Below are positions 18,030-26,837 of a stretch of DNA of 64,000 nt, piece by piece. Position numbers and translations under genes: made by a program. Below the pieces are notes generated by a model. It saw only the letters and a program-made list of their open reading frames with translations, searched no databases and had not been told where the DNA came from. The number at the start of each line of letters is the position of its first letter. Position 1 is the stretch's first letter. Origin of the DNA: Chryseobacterium rhizoplanae (lineage in GTDB: Bacteria > Bacteroidota > Bacteroidia > Flavobacteriales > Weeksellaceae); the NCBI RefSeq assembly GCF_900182655.1, contig NZ_FXTC01000001.1:620001-684000 (forward strand), read 5' to 3'.

Positions 18030-19325
18030 ATGAAAGATACAATCACTCTTTTCTGGTTCAGACGTGATTTGAGGTTGGAAGACAATGTTGGGCTTCACCA
18101 CGCTCTCCAGTCGGATGCTCCGGTAATGCCTGTTTTTATATTTGATACTGATATTCTCGGGAAACTGGAAGATAAAGAAGACCGCAGGGTAGATTATATC
18201 CATCAGACTTTGACGGCTATCAATATTTCATTGAAAAAGCACCATTCAAAAGTCAATACTTACTATGGCAAACCTATAGAAATATTCCGCAAACTATCTG
18301 AAGAATATCATATTGAAGGCGTTTTCTGTAACCGGGACTATGAACCTCAGGCAATTGAAAGAGATAAAGAAGTCTATTATTTTTTCAAAGAAAAAAATAT
18401 TCCCTTTAAAGCTTATAAAGACCAGGTCATTTTTGATAAAGATCAGATTGTTAAAAAAGATGGTTCTCCTTATACCGTTTATACTCCTTTTGCAAAGAAA
18501 TGGCGTGAAGCCTTAACTCCGGAACACTATCAATCGGTAGAATTAAACTTTAACAATTTCTTTTCACAGGAACATTCTGCCATCCTTACCTTACTGGAGA
18601 TCGGTTTCAGAAAAACAGATTTTGATTTTACAAAACCTGTTCTGAATGCTTCCATTATCAATGATTATGATAAATACCGCGATTATCCGGCATTACAGCA
18701 TACCACACAACTCGGAATTGCTTTACGGTTTGGAACAATCAGTATCAGGGAATGTGTGGCTTTTGCATTGAAGCATAATGCAACATGGCTTTCAGAATTG
18801 ATCTGGCGTGAATTTTTTATGCAGATTTTATATCATTTCCCGGAAGTTGTTCATCATTCGTTTAAAAGACAGTATGATAATATTAACTGGCGGAATAATG
18901 AAGAAGAATTTAAACACTGGTGTGAAGGAACTACAGGATATCCTATTGTAGATGCCGGAATGAGACAGCTTAATCAGACAGGCTATATGCATAATCGTGT
19001 AAGAATGATTGTAGCGAGTTTCTTATGTAAACATTTACTGATCGACTGGCGTTGGGGGGAAGCTTATTTTGCCTTAAAACTAAATGATTATGACCTCTCT
19101 GCAAATAACGGAAACTGGCAGTGGGCAGCAGGAAGCGGCTGTGATGCAGCTCCTTATTTCAGAGTTTTTAATCCGACCGCTCAGGTTGAGAAATTTGATA
19201 AAGACCTTTTATATATTAAAAAATGGCTGCCAGAATGGAATACACCTGCATATCCGGCAGCCATCGTAGAACATGCCTATGCCAGAGAAAGGGCTTTATC
19301 CGAATATAAGAAAGCACTGACATAA
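18030..19325 (+). CDS. phrB: Deoxyribodipyrimidine photolyase / cryptochrome family
   Basis: 431 residues. N-terminal photolyase domain (TLFWFRRDLRLEDNVGLHHAL), then the FAD-binding C-terminal domain with WLSELIWREFFMQ, MRQLNQTGYMHNRVRMIVASF and the signature NNGNWQWAAGSGCDAAPYFRVFNP-type block. These FAD-site residues are intact, consistent with light-driven repair of cyclobutane dimers. Monocistronic. Confidence 0.92.
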   Translation: MKDTITLFWFRRDLRLEDNVGLHHALQSDAPVMPVFIFDTDILGKLEDKEDRRVDYIHQTLTAINISLKKHHSKVNTYYGKPIEIFRKLSEEYHIEGVFCNRDYEPQAIERDKEVYYFFKEKNIPFKAYKDQVIFDKDQIVKKDGSPYTVYTPFAKKWREALTPEHYQSVELNFNNFFSQEHSAILTLLEIGFRKTDFDFTKPVLNASIINDYDKYRDYPALQHTTQLGIALRFGTISIRECVAFALKHNATWLSELIWREFFMQILYHFPEVVHHSFKRQYDNINWRNNEEEFKHWCEGTTGYPIVDAGMRQLNQTGYMHNRVRMIVASFLCKHLLIDWRWGEAYFALKLNDYDLSANNGNWQWAAGSGCDAAPYFRVFNPTAQVEKFDKDLLYIKKWLPEWNTPAYPAAIVEHAYARERALSEYKKALT

Positions 19326-19406
19326 AAGCATCTTAGACAAAAAAGCCACTGAGTATCAATCCATTGATATTAATATGAAAAGTTACTTATTGAAGTAATC
19401 GGATCA

Positions 19407-19553
19407 TCAAATTATTTTCAGATACAGTTCCTGTGCGGTATTACCCTGATAATTGTCTGCACCCGGATTCAGATCAAATGGAGTGACGTTGGGCTTAGGA
19501 ATGAGTATTCCGTTGGCTGTCATAGCATATTTTCCATAGCCGTATGATCCGGA
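19407..19553 (-). pseudogene. C-terminal gene remnant (about 48 codons)
   Basis: Within a 560-base stretch (19326-19885) lacking intact genes, the minus strand reads GSYGYGKYAMTANG...NTAQELYLKII and stops at 19407-19409, with an in-frame stop just upstream at 19554. The composition looks coding, but the frame has no room for a full protein. Possibly the decayed tail of a larger gene; family unknown. The rest of the stretch holds the hairpin at 19626 and otherwise nothing recognisable. Confidence 0.35.
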
Positions 19554-19625
19554 TCATATTTTATGATATTAAACACTTGTTATATTTGGCCATTGAAATT
19601 TCATATTTCTGACAAATTACAGTAT

Positions 19626-19656
19626 AACCTTCCGATGATTCGGGAGGTTTTTTGTT
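19626..19656 (+). terminator. Terminator-like hairpin
   Basis: AACCTTCCGA (19626-19635) pairs with TCGGGAGGTT (19640-19649) with one wobble, followed by a T-run. It is not directly behind an intact gene, consistent with gene loss upstream. Confidence 0.55.
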
Positions 19657-19885
19657 TTTAAGTTACAGCCTCAATAAATCCAGAGATTGAGCAAATTCAG
19701 GAAACGTCCACTAACAAGCCCGAAAAATAAGTAGCAAACAAATAAGACAGAGACCCTAACACATAAAAAGATAGTCAGTATTTAAAAGAAAAAGAATAAT
19801 AACACTAGATAAAAACAGGGGTTTTTCCTCACGGTTTTGGGATTTACAATTTTAATTTTGCTGAACAATACATAAAACTAAATAC

Positions 19886-20326
19886 ATGAAAACATCACAA
19901 AAAGGAATTAGCCTGATTGTATCATTTGAAGGCTTCAGTGCTAAGCCTTATCTGGATTCTGCCGGAATTCCGACAATAGGGTATGGTAACACTTATTATC
20001 CCGGAGGAAAGAAAGTAACTATGGAAGATCCGGCAATCACAAAAGAACAAGGAGTAGAGCTATTTGCTGAAGTCCTGCCAACTTATGAAAAGATAGTAAA
20101 CTCAAAAGTGAAAATAGCACTTAATCAGAATCAGTTTGATGCTTTGGTTTCTCATACTTATAATACCGGAGGATCTGAGACTCTATTTTCTTTGATTAAT
20201 AAAAAAGCAGAAGAGCAGGCAATCAGAAATTGGTTTACTACGAAATACATTACCGCAGGCGGAAAAATATTAAATGGTTTGATCCGCAGAAGAAAGGCTG
20301 AGGCTGATTTGTTCTTTTCAAAATAA
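19886..20326 (+). CDS. GH24 phage-type lysozyme (endolysin-like)
   Basis: 146 residues, the size of T4-type muramidases. Catalytic Glu in FEGF near residue 15, GIPTIGYGNTY with the following Asp/Thr region, FDALVSHTYNTG and the C-terminal GLIRRRKAEADLF signature. It cleaves peptidoglycan. There is no signal peptide, so access to the wall would need a holin or other release. No phage structural genes adjoin; it is an isolated cargo or remnant gene. The two genes after it follow in the same direction. Confidence 0.88.
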   Translation: MKTSQKGISLIVSFEGFSAKPYLDSAGIPTIGYGNTYYPGGKKVTMEDPAITKEQGVELFAEVLPTYEKIVNSKVKIALNQNQFDALVSHTYNTGGSETLFSLINKKAEEQAIRNWFTTKYITAGGKILNGLIRRRKAEADLFFSK

Positions 20327-20397
20327 ACCGAAGTACTACAAAACCGTTTTTAATAATATATATCATTCAAGCCTATAACGTGAAAGGAATTATTTTA

Positions 20398-20405
20398 TAC
20401 ATTTG
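20398..20405 (+). promoter_or_regulatory. -7 promoter element deciding the start of the membrane protein gene
   Basis: TACATTTG matches TAnnTTTG and ends 13 bases before the ATG at 20419. It therefore argues against the upstream GTG at 20380 as start. Confidence 0.45.
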
Positions 20406-20418
20406 CAATTATCTAAAA

Positions 20419-20811
20419 ATGATGGCAGATTTTTATTCTTTATTGGCTTCACAATTAAGCAATCAAGGCAGTAAGTCAAATATTGTTAAACCTTTGACAT
20501 TTGTTATGGCAATGTTATTAGCTGCAGCAATTATTTTGTTGAAATTAAAGATAGACTTAATAGGGTATATTGTTTTAGGGCTATTTGCATTAGTTCTTAT
20601 AGCTTTTCTCATTACATATTTCATTTGTCTATTTAAAAATCCAGATTTATTAAGGTCAGAAAAGTATAATCTAGAAAAGACTGCGATAGAAAAAACCTCT
20701 TTATTAGGAGATTCAAGAAATCAGCCATCGATTGTCCCAGGCAATAGAGATTATGTCATTTATCGGGAACAAACACAAAATTATAATCAAAACGAACAAA
20801 TAGGAGAATGA
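20419..20811 (+). CDS. Small membrane protein of unknown function
   Basis: 130 residues from ATG 20419. A short N-terminal helix (ADFYSLLASQLSNQG) precedes two membrane segments (LTFVMAMLLAAAIILL and IGYIVLGLFALVLIAFLITYFICLF); then comes a polar tail of about 60 residues rich in Asn, Gln and Glu. I do not recognise a family. It overlaps the next gene by 4 bases (ATGA), so the two products are probably made together. Follows the lysozyme gene by 93 bases. Confidence 0.6.
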   Translation: MMADFYSLLASQLSNQGSKSNIVKPLTFVMAMLLAAAIILLKLKIDLIGYIVLGLFALVLIAFLITYFICLFKNPDLLRSEKYNLEKTAIEKTSLLGDSRNQPSIVPGNRDYVIYREQTQNYNQNEQIGE

Positions 20812-21146
20812 GATTTTATTTAATAATGGTAAATGATCTTGGAGACGGTAAAGAAGATCTAATGTTCAGAGATTATATTATGGAAAATAATTTTGAATAT
20901 TGGAGATATTATGCGTACAGCTGGATACTAGCAACCCCACAAACAGTGTCAACAAATGATATTTTAATGAAGATGATTGATTGTTATGGTAGTGTTTTCT
21001 CTACAGTGATAGAGATTAGCATTAACGATGTTGCAGGAATATTACCTTCCGGAAATGAAGCAATTGACCCATTTTCATGGTTCAATGAAATTAGAAAAAA
21101 AGACTATATTCCAAGATGGGAAAAAGTAAAAACTGAAAAAAAATAA
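20808..21146 (+). CDS. Possible Cas2-fold (ferredoxin-like) small protein
   Basis: 112 residues. The pattern resembles Cas2/VapD/SinR-like ferredoxin-fold proteins: a first strand ending in Asp (YLIMVNDLGDG), a helix, then WRYYAYSWILATP as the second hairpin, helix DILMKMIDCYG, and the strand VFSTVIEISINDVAGILP. The resemblance is by layout only, not by a conserved motif. No CRISPR array is near. It is coupled to the membrane protein upstream, which suggests a two-component toxin- or defence-like unit, but this is inference. A strong terminator follows. Confidence 0.55.
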   Translation: MRFYLIMVNDLGDGKEDLMFRDYIMENNFEYWRYYAYSWILATPQTVSTNDILMKMIDCYGSVFSTVIEISINDVAGILPSGNEAIDPFSWFNEIRKKDYIPRWEKVKTEKK

Positions 21147-21150
21147 AAAT

Positions 21151-21181
21151 TCCCCACTGTTAGGTGGGGATTGTTGTTTTT
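21151..21181. terminator. Rho-independent terminator
   Basis: TCCCCAC (21151-21157) pairs with GTGGGGA (21164-21170), then a T-rich tail. It lies between convergent genes. Confidence 0.8.
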
Positions 21182-21416
21182 ATTCGATTTCAGAATAATT
21201 ATTTTCATAATAGCTAGAAGCGAGATCAGGAGCTTCGTATTGACTAGTATTTTTAGAAATTAAAGCATCACTATATGCTTTTTCTATCACTTCTTTTTCT
21301 GTTATTAAGTAAACATTTACTACTCTTTCAATTAGAGTTTTTCTATTTTGCTCAGTAAATGGCATTTTCTTAATTTCAGATAATACCTGCATCATTGGGG
21401 TTTTAACTTTACTCAT
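21180..21416 (-). CDS. Small hypothetical protein
   Basis: 78 residues, mostly helical (MMQVLSEIKKMPFTEQNRKTLIERVVNVYL), with an acidic Tyr-rich tail. No motif recognised. Same direction as the next small gene, 92 bases apart; both probably share the promoter at 21872-21879. Its base composition and isolation fit the accessory patch. Confidence 0.5.
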   Translation of the reverse strand: MSKVKTPMMQVLSEIKKMPFTEQNRKTLIERVVNVYLITEKEVIEKAYSDALISKNTSQYEAPDLASSYYENNYSEIE

Positions 21417-21508
21417 TGTCTTTAAATTTTATTTATTCAAAGATGTTAAGAAAATTGGCAGGTTCATTTTGGGTACTGGTTACCAATGGGAATTATTGTA
21501 TATTAAAA

Positions 21509-21754
21509 TTAAGGGTTCTGCTCAATAATATTTTCTAATGAGTTAATTAAATTGTCAAATTTATCCATTAACTCGGATGTTGATTGTTTATAACTTTTCA
21601 TTTCCGCTTTAACGAATTCTCCATTTATTAAAGCGTATTGTGGATTATTACTACTTTGAATGTTTGTCATATGTAATTCAGCCTTTTCTAGTGCTTGGTT
21701 GCTTCTGTGTTGTTGAATTGAATTTCTTAATTCTTGTAATTGTTCTTGATTCAT
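21509..21754 (-). CDS. Small coiled-coil hypothetical protein
   Basis: 81 residues, rich in Gln, Asn and Ser, with helical ends (EQLQELRNSIQQHRSNQALEKAELHM and TSELMDKFDNLINSLENII) fitting a coiled coil. Unknown function. It is preceded by a leader of about 110 bases with two small hairpins and a consensus -7 element. Confidence 0.5.
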   Translation of the reverse strand: MNQEQLQELRNSIQQHRSNQALEKAELHMTNIQSSNNPQYALINGEFVKAEMKSYKQSTSELMDKFDNLINSLENIIEQNP

Positions 21755-21810
21755 TAGTATTGTTTTTAATTGTTAAGCAGCCAATATACAAACAATTAGA
21801 GCTCGATCCT

Positions 21811-21860
21811 TACGGTTTCCCGTAGAGTTATTACTACAGCCTATCCGTATATTTACGGAG
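21811..21860 (-). ncRNA. Candidate structured leader: two TACGG hairpins
   Basis: In the untranslated leader of the coiled-coil gene, the minus-strand RNA has TCCGTA-AATA-TACGGA (21860-21845) and then TACGG-GAAA-CCGTA (21824-21811), two stems of the same sequence, the second with a GNRA-type loop. Could be an RNA regulatory element or a protein-binding repeat in DNA. I could not match it to a known class. Confidence 0.3.
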
Positions 21861-21871
21861 TTTGTATAAAC

Positions 21872-21879
21872 AAAAGTAC
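21872..21879 (-). promoter_or_regulatory. -7 promoter element for the two small minus-strand genes
   Basis: On the minus strand TACTTTTG matches TAnnTTTG. It gives a leader of about 110 bases before the ATG at 21754. Confidence 0.4.
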
Positions 21880-22067
21880 AAGTCAGTTTTTTTTAATGTC
21901 CTCGGTTGCCCGGGAATTTTTGCATCAAAAAAAAATGTACCACAAAAAGAACGATTTCATTAAACAGTGAAGTTTATGGCATATGCATTGTTAATGATAA
22001 AAAAGAGTTTTTAAGAGAGACTTTATTTAACACCACATCATTATAACTTATATCATTTTGCACTTTT

Positions 22068-22097
22068 ACCTCCCTATTGACACGGGAGGTTTTTTTA
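22068..22097 (+). terminator. Terminator-like hairpin
   Basis: ACCTCCC (22068-22074) pairs with GGGAGGT (22084-22090), then seven T. It lies in the 696-base gap between 21755 and 22450, with no plus-strand gene directly upstream. Confidence 0.6.
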
Positions 22098-22173
22098 TGA
22101 CTCTGATCATAATTCAATTAATAGAGATTTATTAATTTTGAAATGTTAATAAAATTTTTTATTATAAGTTTTT

Positions 22174-22201
22174 ATCCCCGGATTTCTCCGGGGATTTTCT
22201 T
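22174..22201 (+). terminator. Terminator-like hairpin
   Basis: ATCCCCGGA (22174-22182) pairs with TCCGGGGAT (22187-22195) around TTTC, then TTTCTTT. Second orphan terminator in this gap; probably insulates the pectin locus from upstream. Confidence 0.6.
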
Positions 22202-22450
22202 TAAAAGAGTGGTGTCGTCTGAAGATTTAAGTGTGAATTGTAGCCCCAACGGATGATTTCTCGAATCTTTTTAATGAAGATTTATTGAAAATAGAAAGTA
22301 TATATGAATTATTTTTAGTCATAACCTATTGATATTTACACATTGTTTTTACGGATTCTTTGTAATTGCTTGATATATAGTTCAACAGGATGGAGCAGGA
22401 TACTCAATATTGGTTTTGTGGATAGATTAGTTAATACAAAATTAATATTT

Positions 22451-25400
22451 ATGAAAAATAAATCTTTACTGTTTAAGTCATCTCTTAAATCTTTATTGTT
22501 TTGTGGATTAGCAGTATCCACTGTTGATTTGAGTGCTCAGACATTAGCATTTCCTGAAGCAACCGGTTTTGGAAGATATACTACGGGAGCAAGAGGGGCT
22601 GCAAATCCTCAAATCTATCTGGTTACCAATTTAAATGACAGCGGCCCGGGTTCATTCCGTGACGCGGTAAGTCAGCCGGGTCGGTTTGTTATATTTAAAG
22701 TGGGAGGTATTGTTAACTTACAATCAATTGTTGCTGTGGCGGCTAATACCACAATTGCCGGGCAAACCGCTCCCGGAGAAGGAATTGTATTTTTGGGACC
22801 CAGAGTCTCATTTACAGGAGCCAATAACACGATTGCCAGATATCTTCGTATCCGTTATGGCGGGACATCTCAAAATCAGGATGCATCAGGAATAGCTAAC
22901 GGGGCCAATATCATTTTAGATCATATGACTTTCACATGGGGTACAGATGAAGTATTCTCGGTTAACTGGGATAACAACGGCACAAGTCCCGATAATATAA
23001 CGATTCAGAATTCTATTATAGGACAAGGAATGCACCGTCATAATCATTCTGCGGGAGGATTAATGCAGCCTCCACCAGGGGGGAAGATCAGCTTAATCGG
23101 GAATTTATATATCTGTAATAAAACCCGTAATAATAAAATAAAAGGAATCAACGAGTTTGTCAATAATGTAGTTTACAACTGGGGTAATTATGGAAATACC
23201 TATGGCCACACCCAATCCGGGGAGGCATACATCATGGGAGGAGATTCGGCAGGAAGCTCTTTTGCCAATATCATCAACAATTATTTTATCGGAGGCCCTA
23301 ATACAAGCACTACGGTTACCACACCTTTTAGCGTAGGAAATGCCAATTTCAATTTATATGGTTCCGGTAATTATTTTGACAATAATAAAAATGGAGTATT
23401 AGATGGAGCCGCAGTTCCTCAAAGCTTAATGGGTTACCCTGTGGGAGATCCGGCCGCTATAATGGCTACTCCGTATGATTATCCGATGAAAAACCCTGCA
23501 TTAACGGCTCAGGAGGCATACAATAAGATTGTTACAAGTGTAGGAGCATCATATCCAAGACGTGATCAAGTAGATGGTCTGATGATTTCAGATTTAATGT
23601 CGAAAGGTACAACAGCTACTTATGTGTATGTGCAAACTGATTTAACGACCCAATTTGGTTTTACTAATGGCGGTGCAGGGCATGTTTACAGTGCGCCGGC
23701 TCCTCTGGATACGGACAATGACGGGATGCCTGATGCATGGGAAACAGCCAATGGACTAAATCCAAATGTCTTTGATGCTTTGACAGTAAGCACAACACAT
23801 GCTCCGTATCTGAATATTGAGGTTTATATCAATAGTTTACCCAATACAGTTCCTCCGGATTTCATTATTCCGCCTACAAATGTGAATTTTACCAATACAA
23901 TCACAACTACAGGAACTTCACCTTCAAGCTCTTTAACTGTTAATTGGAACGATAATGCGACAAATGAAACTCATTATATTGTAGAACGTTCTTCCGATGG
24001 TACCAATTTTACTGTCATTGCAACCTTGGGGGCGAATGCAACAAGTTATAATGAAATCGGTTTAACACCTGATACTCAATATTATTACAGAGTTAAAGCA
24101 ACAAATGCGACAGAATCTTCAGTTTACACATCAAATACATCAGTAACCACACCACCAATCCCGTCAGCTCCCACAAAAGCAAATAACCCGATTCCTTCAA
24201 CTGGCAATAATAATGTTGAGTTGAACGGAGGAAACCTGCTTTTAAAATGGAATGGAAGTCCAAATACAACAATGTATACAGTTTATTTTGGAACAGATCC
24301 TTCAAATTTGAGCAGTATTGCAACTGTACCTTATTCTGCGGCACCCTCATACCAGCTTAATAATTTAAATCCGGCAATAAATTACCATTGGAGGATTGAT
24401 GCGTCCAATACTCTTGGCACTGCTGTGGGAGATGTGTGGAATTTCCGTGCACTGATTCCAGGTATCGTCGGCAACTGGCCATTTGCGGAAGCTCCTTCCG
24501 CTGGTGAGCAAATTGCAGACATAACGTCTTTTGCTAATCATGGAGTATTAGATACAGCTTATGACAATGCCAATGTAAGAATACTGGGAAAAGAAAACAA
24601 CGCCCTTGATCTGGCTACGTCGTCCGGTAATATGTACATCGCCAGTATTCCTCATCAGAATCATATTTTATTTGATAATCATTCGTTTACTGTTTCTTTT
24701 TGGATGAAGGCACCAGTCAGTATGATACCATCGTCTTCATCTGCAAGTCTTTATGTATTATGTAAAGGTTCTTTCACTAAAAATACGGCAACAGGAGCCA
24801 CAGGGAAACGTTTTAATATAGAAATTAAAGGAGGCCAGCTGCGATATGCTATTGATGATGACATTACGAAAAAAGAAATCACATCACCTATTGCCAATTA
24901 TTTTACCGGTAACTGGGTACATGTTGTGATTCAGAGAGATATTGCTGCGCATAAAATGAGAATTTACACCAATGGTGCTTTAATCACTGAAGGAGATGAA
25001 ACTTCGGTTACAGGGATTGGTGAAGCAAGTGATCTGATCATCGGGAATATAGGTGAGCTTGAGTTTTTATCAACCGCGAATGCTCCGGCTCCCTATAAAG
25101 GAGCATTCGATGAACTTAGGTTGTACAATTATGCTTTATCTCCGACAGAAATATATACTTTGTATAATCAGGATGTGTTGGGTAATGATGAATTCAGCAT
25201 CAGCAAAAATGTTGGAACGGTATATCCGAATCCTGCAAAAGACAAGATTTTTATTAAGCTTCCCGAATATAAAAAATCCAGTTTAACAGCAACTATTATT
25301 GATCTGACAGGAAAAATCATTGTCAAAGAAAAGATTAATGCTGATGAAAGTGGAACCTTTACATTAAATATTGCAGACAAAAAAACCTCAGGAAACTATA

Positions 25401-25456
25401 TTCTTAATGTTTCAGGAAAAGATTTGAATAGTAATTTTAAAATTATTATTAAATAA
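22451..25456 (+). CDS. Secreted pectate lyase-like protein (PL1 type) with FnIII, LamG and T9SS domains
   Basis: 1001 residues from the ATG at 22451 (MKNKSLLFK); an upstream extension to 22343 is not signal-like. After a signal peptide ending LSAQ comes a right-handed beta-helix lyase domain (about 30-400) beginning FPEATGFGRYTTGARG and containing TIAGQTAPGEGI, LDHMTFTWGTDE and FVNNVVYNWG. Then a DTDNDGMPDAWE calcium-type motif at about 420, two fibronectin III-like modules (510-680), a LamG-like module (about 690-900) and a T9SS sorting domain (YPNPAKDK). The same lyase start recurs at 43381-44799. Expected role: extracellular cleavage of pectic backbone. Confidence 0.85.
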   Translation: MKNKSLLFKSSLKSLLFCGLAVSTVDLSAQTLAFPEATGFGRYTTGARGAANPQIYLVTNLNDSGPGSFRDAVSQPGRFVIFKVGGIVNLQSIVAVAANTTIAGQTAPGEGIVFLGPRVSFTGANNTIARYLRIRYGGTSQNQDASGIANGANIILDHMTFTWGTDEVFSVNWDNNGTSPDNITIQNSIIGQGMHRHNHSAGGLMQPPPGGKISLIGNLYICNKTRNNKIKGINEFVNNVVYNWGNYGNTYGHTQSGEAYIMGGDSAGSSFANIINNYFIGGPNTSTTVTTPFSVGNANFNLYGSGNYFDNNKNGVLDGAAVPQSLMGYPVGDPAAIMATPYDYPMKNPALTAQEAYNKIVTSVGASYPRRDQVDGLMISDLMSKGTTATYVYVQTDLTTQFGFTNGGAGHVYSAPAPLDTDNDGMPDAWETANGLNPNVFDALTVSTTHAPYLNIEVYINSLPNTVPPDFIIPPTNVNFTNTITTTGTSPSSSLTVNWNDNATNETHYIVERSSDGTNFTVIATLGANATSYNEIGLTPDTQYYYRVKATNATESSVYTSNTSVTTPPIPSAPTKANNPIPSTGNNNVELNGGNLLLKWNGSPNTTMYTVYFGTDPSNLSSIATVPYSAAPSYQLNNLNPAINYHWRIDASNTLGTAVGDVWNFRALIPGIVGNWPFAEAPSAGEQIADITSFANHGVLDTAYDNANVRILGKENNALDLATSSGNMYIASIPHQNHILFDNHSFTVSFWMKAPVSMIPSSSSASLYVLCKGSFTKNTATGATGKRFNIEIKGGQLRYAIDDDITKKEITSPIANYFTGNWVHVVIQRDIAAHKMRIYTNGALITEGDETSVTGIGEASDLIIGNIGELEFLSTANAPAPYKGAFDELRLYNYALSPTEIYTLYNQDVLGNDEFSISKNVGTVYPNPAKDKIFIKLPEYKKSSLTATIIDLTGKIIVKEKINADESGTFTLNIADKKTSGNYILNVSGKDLNSNFKIIIK

Positions 25457-25494
25457 AAGGGGTACCAAAGTTTAATTTCATTTCTATTCAAAAA

Positions 25495-25528
25495 AAAAGT
25501 CCTTTCAAGTTATTTTGAAAGGACTTTT
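25495..25528 (+). terminator. Rho-independent terminator
   Basis: Fourteen-base perfect stem AAAAGTCCTTTCAA (25495-25508) with TTGAAAGGACTTTT (25515-25528). Confidence 0.85.
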
Positions 25529-25597
25529 CTAAATTGTTAGTGGTATTTCAAATATTTTTCTAAATCAACCTGTTAGATTTAAAACTTGATTATTTTT

Positions 25598-25630
25598 TTG
25601 ATGTTCATTAGAAACTTATCATTATTTTTG
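25598..25630 (+). promoter_or_regulatory. Bacteroidota promoter for DUF4861-PL10 genes
   Basis: TTG at 25598-25600, 22-base spacer, TATTTTTG at 25623-25630; ATG follows at 25656. Confidence 0.6.
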
Positions 25631-25655
25631 ATTTTTACAACTCAATTGAATAATT

Positions 25656-26837
25656 ATGTTCAGATCAAAATTTTTAATTTTCGGATTTACTTGTGCAATC
25701 GTTTGCATTGATTCTTTTCTGAAAGCACAAAATTCTATTCAGGTAAAAAATACATTGAATTTTTCAAGAAATGAAATCGTTTCAATACCTGTTTCTCAAT
25801 TAGCTCCTTTTCTAAGTAGAAACAGTGAATCTGACCTCAGGATAAAAGATAGTGGTAAAAACATTCTGCCCATCCAATGGATCGACTATGATGGGGACGG
25901 AAAAAATGACGAATTGCTTTTTCAGGTGAATATTGAAGCCAAAAAAGCAAATACTTATGCTATTATTGCAGATGCTACAATTCCAATTCCTGAAAGCAAA
26001 ACTTCAACATATTCAAGATTAGTTCCTGAAAGAGCAGACGATTATGCGTGGGAAAATAATAAAATAGCATTCCGTGTTTATGGCCCGAAAGGTCAGAAAG
26101 AAGCACTGGAAGGGATAAAAGGTAGCACGCTATCCAGTGGAGTTGATATCTGGCTGAAAAGAACAGACAAACCAGTGATCAACAAATGGTATAAGGGCTA
26201 TCTGACCGATCCGATGTACTATCACAAAGATACGAGAGGCGAAGGGTATGATCCTTATCAGGTTGGAGACAGCCGCGGAACAGGTGGAATCGGGATTTGG
26301 GTGAATGAAAAGCTCCAGGTCTCACAAAATTTTGTAAGTTCTAAAACCATTGCGGAAGGTCCTTTAAGAACGGTTTTTGAATTAACTTACAATCCGTGGA
26401 GTGAATTCGGAGTAAAAGAAACAAAACGGATTTCCCTTGATCTGGGTTCCAATTTTTCAAAATTTGAATCCAGTTTCCAGGCTGAAAAGCAGGTTCCGAA
26501 TTATACAATCGGAATTACCCTGCATAAAAACGAAGGTGAAACAAAACTGAACGACAAAAGCGGATATTATTTACACTGGGAAAAAATTGATGATGCTTTT
26601 GTAGGTGAAGGAATTGTAGTAGATCCTGAAATTGTTGAAAAATCTGTTGCCTTTAAATCCGAAACCCCGGACCAGAGCAACCTGTTAGTTGTGACAAAAC
26701 CTCAAAATAAGCTGATTTATTATGCCGGATTTGCATGGCAGAAAAGCGGGCAGATTCAGACACAAAAAGATTGGGAAGCTCTATTGCAAAAACAATCTCA
26801 GATAATTGCAAACCCATTAATGATTAAAGTTAAATAA
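25656..26837 (+). CDS. DUF4861 family exported protein, pectin locus
   Basis: 393 residues with an N-terminal signal peptide (to about residue 24). Starts with a beta-rich module and a DYDGDGKNDE acidic loop, then the DUF4861 region: NNKIAFRVYGPKGQKE, DIWLKRTDKPVI, YHKDTRGEGYDPYQVGDSRGTGGIGIW. A second, more distant member is at 42334-43332, which shows the same order (GYRLYLDW, YHHDAPWGQDILKSGRTIGIGSYG). DUF4861 proteins are common in pectin loci; the catalytic activity is not established as far as I know. It overlaps the PL10 gene by one base. Confidence 0.82.
   Translation: MFRSKFLIFGFTCAIVCIDSFLKAQNSIQVKNTLNFSRNEIVSIPVSQLAPFLSRNSESDLRIKDSGKNILPIQWIDYDGDGKNDELLFQVNIEAKKANTYAIIADATIPIPESKTSTYSRLVPERADDYAWENNKIAFRVYGPKGQKEALEGIKGSTLSSGVDIWLKRTDKPVINKWYKGYLTDPMYYHKDTRGEGYDPYQVGDSRGTGGIGIWVNEKLQVSQNFVSSKTIAEGPLRTVFELTYNPWSEFGVKETKRISLDLGSNFSKFESSFQAEKQVPNYTIGITLHKNEGETKLNDKSGYYLHWEKIDDAFVGEGIVVDPEIVEKSVAFKSETPDQSNLLVVTKPQNKLIYYAGFAWQKSGQIQTQKDWEALLQKQSQIIANPLMIKVK
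25694..25707. promoter_or_regulatory. Possible intragenic LacI-type site
   Basis: TGCAATCGTTTGCA differs at one position from the perfect palindrome TGCAATCGATTGCA found (with end variation) at 50919 and 51605. It lies inside the signal-peptide codons, 38 bases after the ATG. Could be chance. Confidence 0.3.

Noticed and set aside
20808..21146. CRISPR-Cas adaptation gene cas2
   Set aside because: The resemblance is to the fold only; there is no repeat array, cas1 or other cas gene in the window.
19886..21754. Prophage
   Set aside because: Only a lysozyme and small unknown genes; no integrase, capsid, tail or terminase genes and no attachment repeats seen.
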